From the NCBI RefSeq assembly GCF_949987535.1, contig NC_080075.1, positions 59,555,636-59,619,635 of the forward strand: 64,000 bases of DNA, in the 5' to 3' direction. Shown piece after piece: positions 61,235 through 64,000 of this stretch. Both the position numbers and the translations under genes were made by a program. This DNA is from Balaenoptera acutorostrata. Lineage: Eukaryota; Chordata; Mammalia; Artiodactyla; Balaenopteridae. The first letter of the stretch is position 1. Every line of letters starts with the position of its first letter. A model generated the notes under the pieces. That model saw nothing but the letters and a program-made list of their open reading frames with translations, made no database searches and had not been told where the DNA came from.

Positions 61235-62385
61235 TGGTAATTTAGTACATGATAAATGTGGCATTGCCAATAAATGGGAGAAAGGATACTCAATAAATGA
61301 GATTGAGACCATCAAAAGTTTAGGAAAAAAATAACTCCCCTTTTTTCCCCATATACAAACATTTATTCTAGATGGAATAAAGAGCTAAACTACCCCCCAA
61401 AACAAAACAACACAAAAAACCTTCAAAATATCTGAAGAAAATATAAATGAATATTTGATGAATCTTAGAAGTGGCAAAGGGTGCCACAAAGGAGACATTT
61501 ATTGTATTTGCATAAACATAACAACTTTGGACAAAAGAGACTGTAAACAAAATCAAGAGACAAATGACAGCCTGGGAGAGAGTGTTTGTAACTTACGTAT
61601 GTGAGAGACAAAGGATTAAAAACCACAAAATACAGTTTCTATAAAATAGCAATTAAAAAGCAAACAACCCAGTAGAAAAATGGATACAAAATAGGAATAG
61701 GCAACTTATAGTAAAAATAAAAAAGACCACAAAATTGACTAGTAATCAGAGAGCTAAAAGTTGTCAGTAAAATGGTTTCCTAATATCAGATTAGTAAAAA
61801 TTTGAGAAGGTTTAAATTTTCTGTGTTGGCAGGATGGGGGAAATTTTTGGTGGAGTGGAATATAAATTCTGCCCTTAGGGCAGCAATGTGGCAGAGGCAG
61901 ACAAAACTTTCAATACACAAATCATCTAACCCAGGTAAGCACTTGCACACGTGCCCAAAGAGGCATGTGAAGGGAAATATTTTTCAACATCATATGAGGA
62001 AAAATTTAGAAACACCTGAAATGCTCGTTCATAGGTATCTCTCTGCTATGGAATACAATGTAGCACTTAAAAGGATAAGGAATTTACTGGCATAGAGAGG
62101 TCTGCTGGGTATAAGAGAAAGTGCAAGTGGCATCACTGCACACATGGCACAATACCACGTAATACGGGTCTCCAGGCATGAGGTCTGTAAGGAACAGGTC
62201 ATACCAATTGTGTGTGTGTGCACGCTCTCTCAGTAGGGAAGTGTGATGAACTAGGGAGGAGATTGGTGAAAGGGAACTTTGTTTTTTTCTCTACTTACTT
62301 GTATGTTGTTTAACACACACATACACACAAGAATGTATTCATGTATTACTTGCATATTTAAAAAACAAAATTACACACACAGAAT
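61235..62385 (+). mobile_element. Old L1 fragment, sense, ORF2 3' half and UTR
   Basis: 'aagtttaggaaaaaaataac', 'gataaatgtggcattgccaa', 'gacagcctgggagagagtgt', 'aacccagtagaaaaatggat', 'gagagctaaaagttgtcagt', 'gggcagcaatgtggcagagg', 'tgctatggaatacaatgtag' follow an L1M ORF2 end. Frame-disrupting changes are frequent. A 97-aa frame at 61802-62095 is a residue of ORF2. The 3' end has TG/CA-rich UTR-like sequence. Confidence 0.75.
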
Positions 62386-62449
62386 GGAATGTTGCATTCT
62401 GTAGTGGCTTGGACACTGAAGTGAGTGATTCTGTCATTTTGCTATACCT

Positions 62450-62560
62450 TCACTCATTCATTCATTTAACAAATATTTTTTGAGTGCCCACTATGTGCCC
62501 AACACAGAAACTAGAGAAAGACTAGAGAAAGCTATCTATAAAACTTATTTCAGTGAGTGC
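62450..62560 (-). mobile_element. L2 LINE 3' end, antisense
   Basis: 'tcactcattcattcatttaa', 'caaatattttttgagtgccc' and 'actatgtgcccaacacagaa' give the antisense L2 terminus. The LTR at 62574 follows almost directly. Confidence 0.7.
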
Positions 62561-62573
62561 TCTGGTTAGCAAC

Positions 62574-62972
62574 TGTGTTAGTCAGCTCGGGCTGCCGTAA
62601 CAAAATACCACAGACTGGGTGGCTTAAGCAAAAGAAATTAATTTTCTCTTTCTAGCTCTGGAGGCTGGAAGTCTAAGATCAGGATGCCAGCATGGTTGGG
62701 TTCTGGTGAGAACTCTCTTCCTGGCTTGCAGATGGCTACCTTCTTGCTGTGTCCTCACATAGTGGAGGGATTGATAATGACAGAGACAGAGACAGAGACA
62801 GAGATTAAGAGAACTTTTCTAATAAGGGCACTAATTCCATCATGGTGGCTCGACTCTCATGACCTCATTTAATCCTAATTATCTCTCAAAGGCCCCACCT
62901 CCAAATACCATCACATTGGGGGTTAGGGCTTCAACATATGAATCTGGAGGGGACATAGTCCGTAACGATGAT
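62574..62972 (-). mobile_element. MaLR LTR of MLT1 type, antisense
   Basis: 'tgtgttagtcagctcgggct', 'gccgtaacaaaataccacag', 'actgggtggcttaagcaaaa', 'tctggaggctggaagtctaa', 'gatggctaccttcttgctgt', 'gacctcatttaatcctaatt', 'accatcacattgggggttag' and 'tatgaatctggaggggacat' follow an antisense MLT1A-type LTR throughout. Length about 400 bp. It belongs to the same broad family as 49900-50243 but in the other orientation. Confidence 0.9.
62779..62804. repeat. (GACAGA)n hexamer run inside the LTR
   Basis: Four tandem copies of a gacaga unit where related MLT1 copies carry a 'gagagagag'-like stretch; a local expansion. Confidence 0.9.
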
Positions 62973-63348
62973 ACATCCTATAGCGTGTTAAAAATAAAAA
63001 TTTGACAGAGACTTCAAGGTACAACAGATGTGAACTTACATAGTTAGATCACCACTTGCAGAATGTACAAAGGAAATGGAATTGGTGACATTACCTTGTC
63101 CCCCTTGAGAGTATAAAATGGTTGAGGCAGTGGAGAGGGAGAATAGATGAGCAAAGAAGTTTCTCTGGAGGGAGCTGTTGCAGTGCCGACTCCCTCCCCT
63201 CAGTGCGTGTGCGTGTGCGTGTGTGCGTGCGTGTGTTGGTGAAAGACACACAAGACAGCTGGAGAGACTAACCACTCCCTCCCCTTCCCACCAAAAACTT
63301 TCAGCCTAAAGCAAAGTGGAGCTGGAGGAGGGAGGAAGGCATGCTCTT
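62973..63348. other. Single-copy DNA with GT/GC microsatellite
   Basis: Contains the microsatellite at 63203-63240. A 79-aa frame on the - strand crosses it and is not credible. Confidence 0.42.
63203..63240. repeat. (GTGC)n/(GT)n microsatellite
   Basis: Imperfect 'gtgcgtgt' repeats over about 38 bp, alternating purine-pyrimidine with raised CpG. Confidence 0.92.
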
Positions 63349-63690
63349 TTTTTTTTTTTTTTTTAAATGAATTTATTTATTTTATTTTTGGCTGCGTTGG
63401 GTCTTCGTTGCTGCACGCGGGCTTTCTTCTGGTTGCGGTGAGCGGGGGCTACTCTTTGTTGTGGTGCGCGGACTTCTCATTGCGGTGGCTTCTTTTGTTG
63501 CAGAGCACGGGCTCTAGGCGCTCGGGCTTCAGTAGTTGTGGCATGCGGGCTTGAGAGCGCAGGCTCAGTAGTTGTGGCGCACAGGCTTAGTTGCTCCGCG
63601 GCATGTGGGATCTTCTCGGACCAGGGCTTGAATCCATGTCCCCAGCATTGGCAGGCGGATTCTTAACCACTGTGCCACCAGGGAAGTCCT
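63349..63690 (-). mobile_element. Full-length CHR-type SINE, antisense
   Basis: T-run, 'aatttatttattttattttt', 'ggctgcgttgggtcttcgtt', 'ggttgcggtgagcgggggct', 'gttgcagagcacgggctcta', 'gctccgcggcatgtgggatc', B-box complement 'ggcttgaatcc' (two changes from the usual form) and 'tgccaccagggaagtcc'. A short duplication, tgctctt (63342-63348 and 63693-63699), flanks it. Confidence 0.96.
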
Positions 63691-63699
63691 TTTGCTCTT

Positions 63700-64000
63700 A
63701 AATCAAGTTTAATCTTTATACATAAATGGGCATTCAACTTACTGAATCAGGACTGTGTCTGTCACTTAGTGAGTGACTTAGTGTGTCAACAACCTAAGAC
63801 TGAACTAAAAAGTCGTGGACCTACAAGGAGTTTTTATTTCGCGGTAGAGGAAGACTGCCCACGTGGAGTCAGGTTTAAAGGGATAATGAGAGATGAAAAT
63901 AAAATTGTGCTTTGATTACATCATAAGTCATGCGTGGTCAATATACCAGTTACATATAATTGCTCATCAAGCGAGAGACAAAACTATAGAGTAAGTGGAA
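63700..64000. other. Terminal single-copy stretch, nothing recognised
   Basis: AT-leaning sequence to the window edge. 'cacttagtgagtgacttagt' is a small local near-repeat. No gene or family recognised. Confidence 0.4.

Noticed and set aside
1..64000. Bacterial-type systems, CRISPR arrays, operons, riboswitches or rho-independent terminators
   Set aside because: The repeat content is unmistakably mammalian nuclear DNA. Tandem arrays found are microsatellites or a minisatellite, without the spacer pattern of CRISPR.

Overview
This is non-coding nuclear DNA from a mammal, most likely a whale or dolphin, and otherwise a close cetartiodactyl relative. Eight tRNA-derived SINEs of the CHR type carry pol III A/B boxes and a TAAA-rich tail. 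They sit beside L1 3' ends of the cetartiodactyl kind and the general mammalian fossil set: MIR, L2, old L1, MaLR-type LTRs and MER5-like hAT MITEs. I saw no BovB or Bov-A2 repeats, which argues against a ruminant. The species call is inference from repeat memory; no search was run.

No protein-coding gene is supported. Open frames are short, overlap each other on both strands, often run through repeats and match no protein I recognise. The only recognisable protein remnants are decayed L1 ORF2 C-termini (1547-1822, 55326-55899 and about 61800-62095). I saw no tRNA, rRNA, snRNA or miRNA gene apart from tRNA-derived SINEs. The window may be intergenic or lie within a large intron.

Layout. 1-2 kb: a MaLR-type LTR and two old L1 pieces on opposite strands. 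2-11 kb: mostly single-copy DNA with a 200-N gap inside a SINE, MIR/L2 fragments, two intact SINEs and two L1 tails. 11-18 kb: old L2, hAT and L1 pieces, an L2 split by an L1, and a MIR split by an LTR-like element. 18-26 kb: a CpG-enriched stretch followed by an AT-rich, homeodomain-motif-rich single-copy block (19.5-19.9 kb), an L2, a SINE inside an older repeat, and two more candidate regulatory blocks. 28-30 kb: a nest with L2 hosting MIR, and MIR hosting both an LTR and an L1. 30-42 kb: largely single-copy, with a degenerate GACAGATGG array at 34.1-34.5 kb. 42-45 kb: four consecutive MER5-like MITEs, a 200-bp palindromic MITE and a 53-bp minisatellite. 46-54 kb: MIR, MaLR and two SINEs, plus a target-site duplication that flanks only a SINE/LINE-like tail. 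54.5-57.3 kb: a younger L1 3' end inside older L1 sequence. 57-64 kb: MER5, LTR, SINE, old L1, an MLT1-type LTR and a final SINE.

I found no new gene system. The items most worth following up are the transposon nests, the tail-only retroinsertion, the MITE cluster and palindrome, and several single-copy blocks that could be enhancers. Conservation could not be assessed from one sequence, so those enhancer calls are low confidence. Repeat boundaries are estimates by eye, generally within 10-30 bp except where a target-site duplication fixes them.
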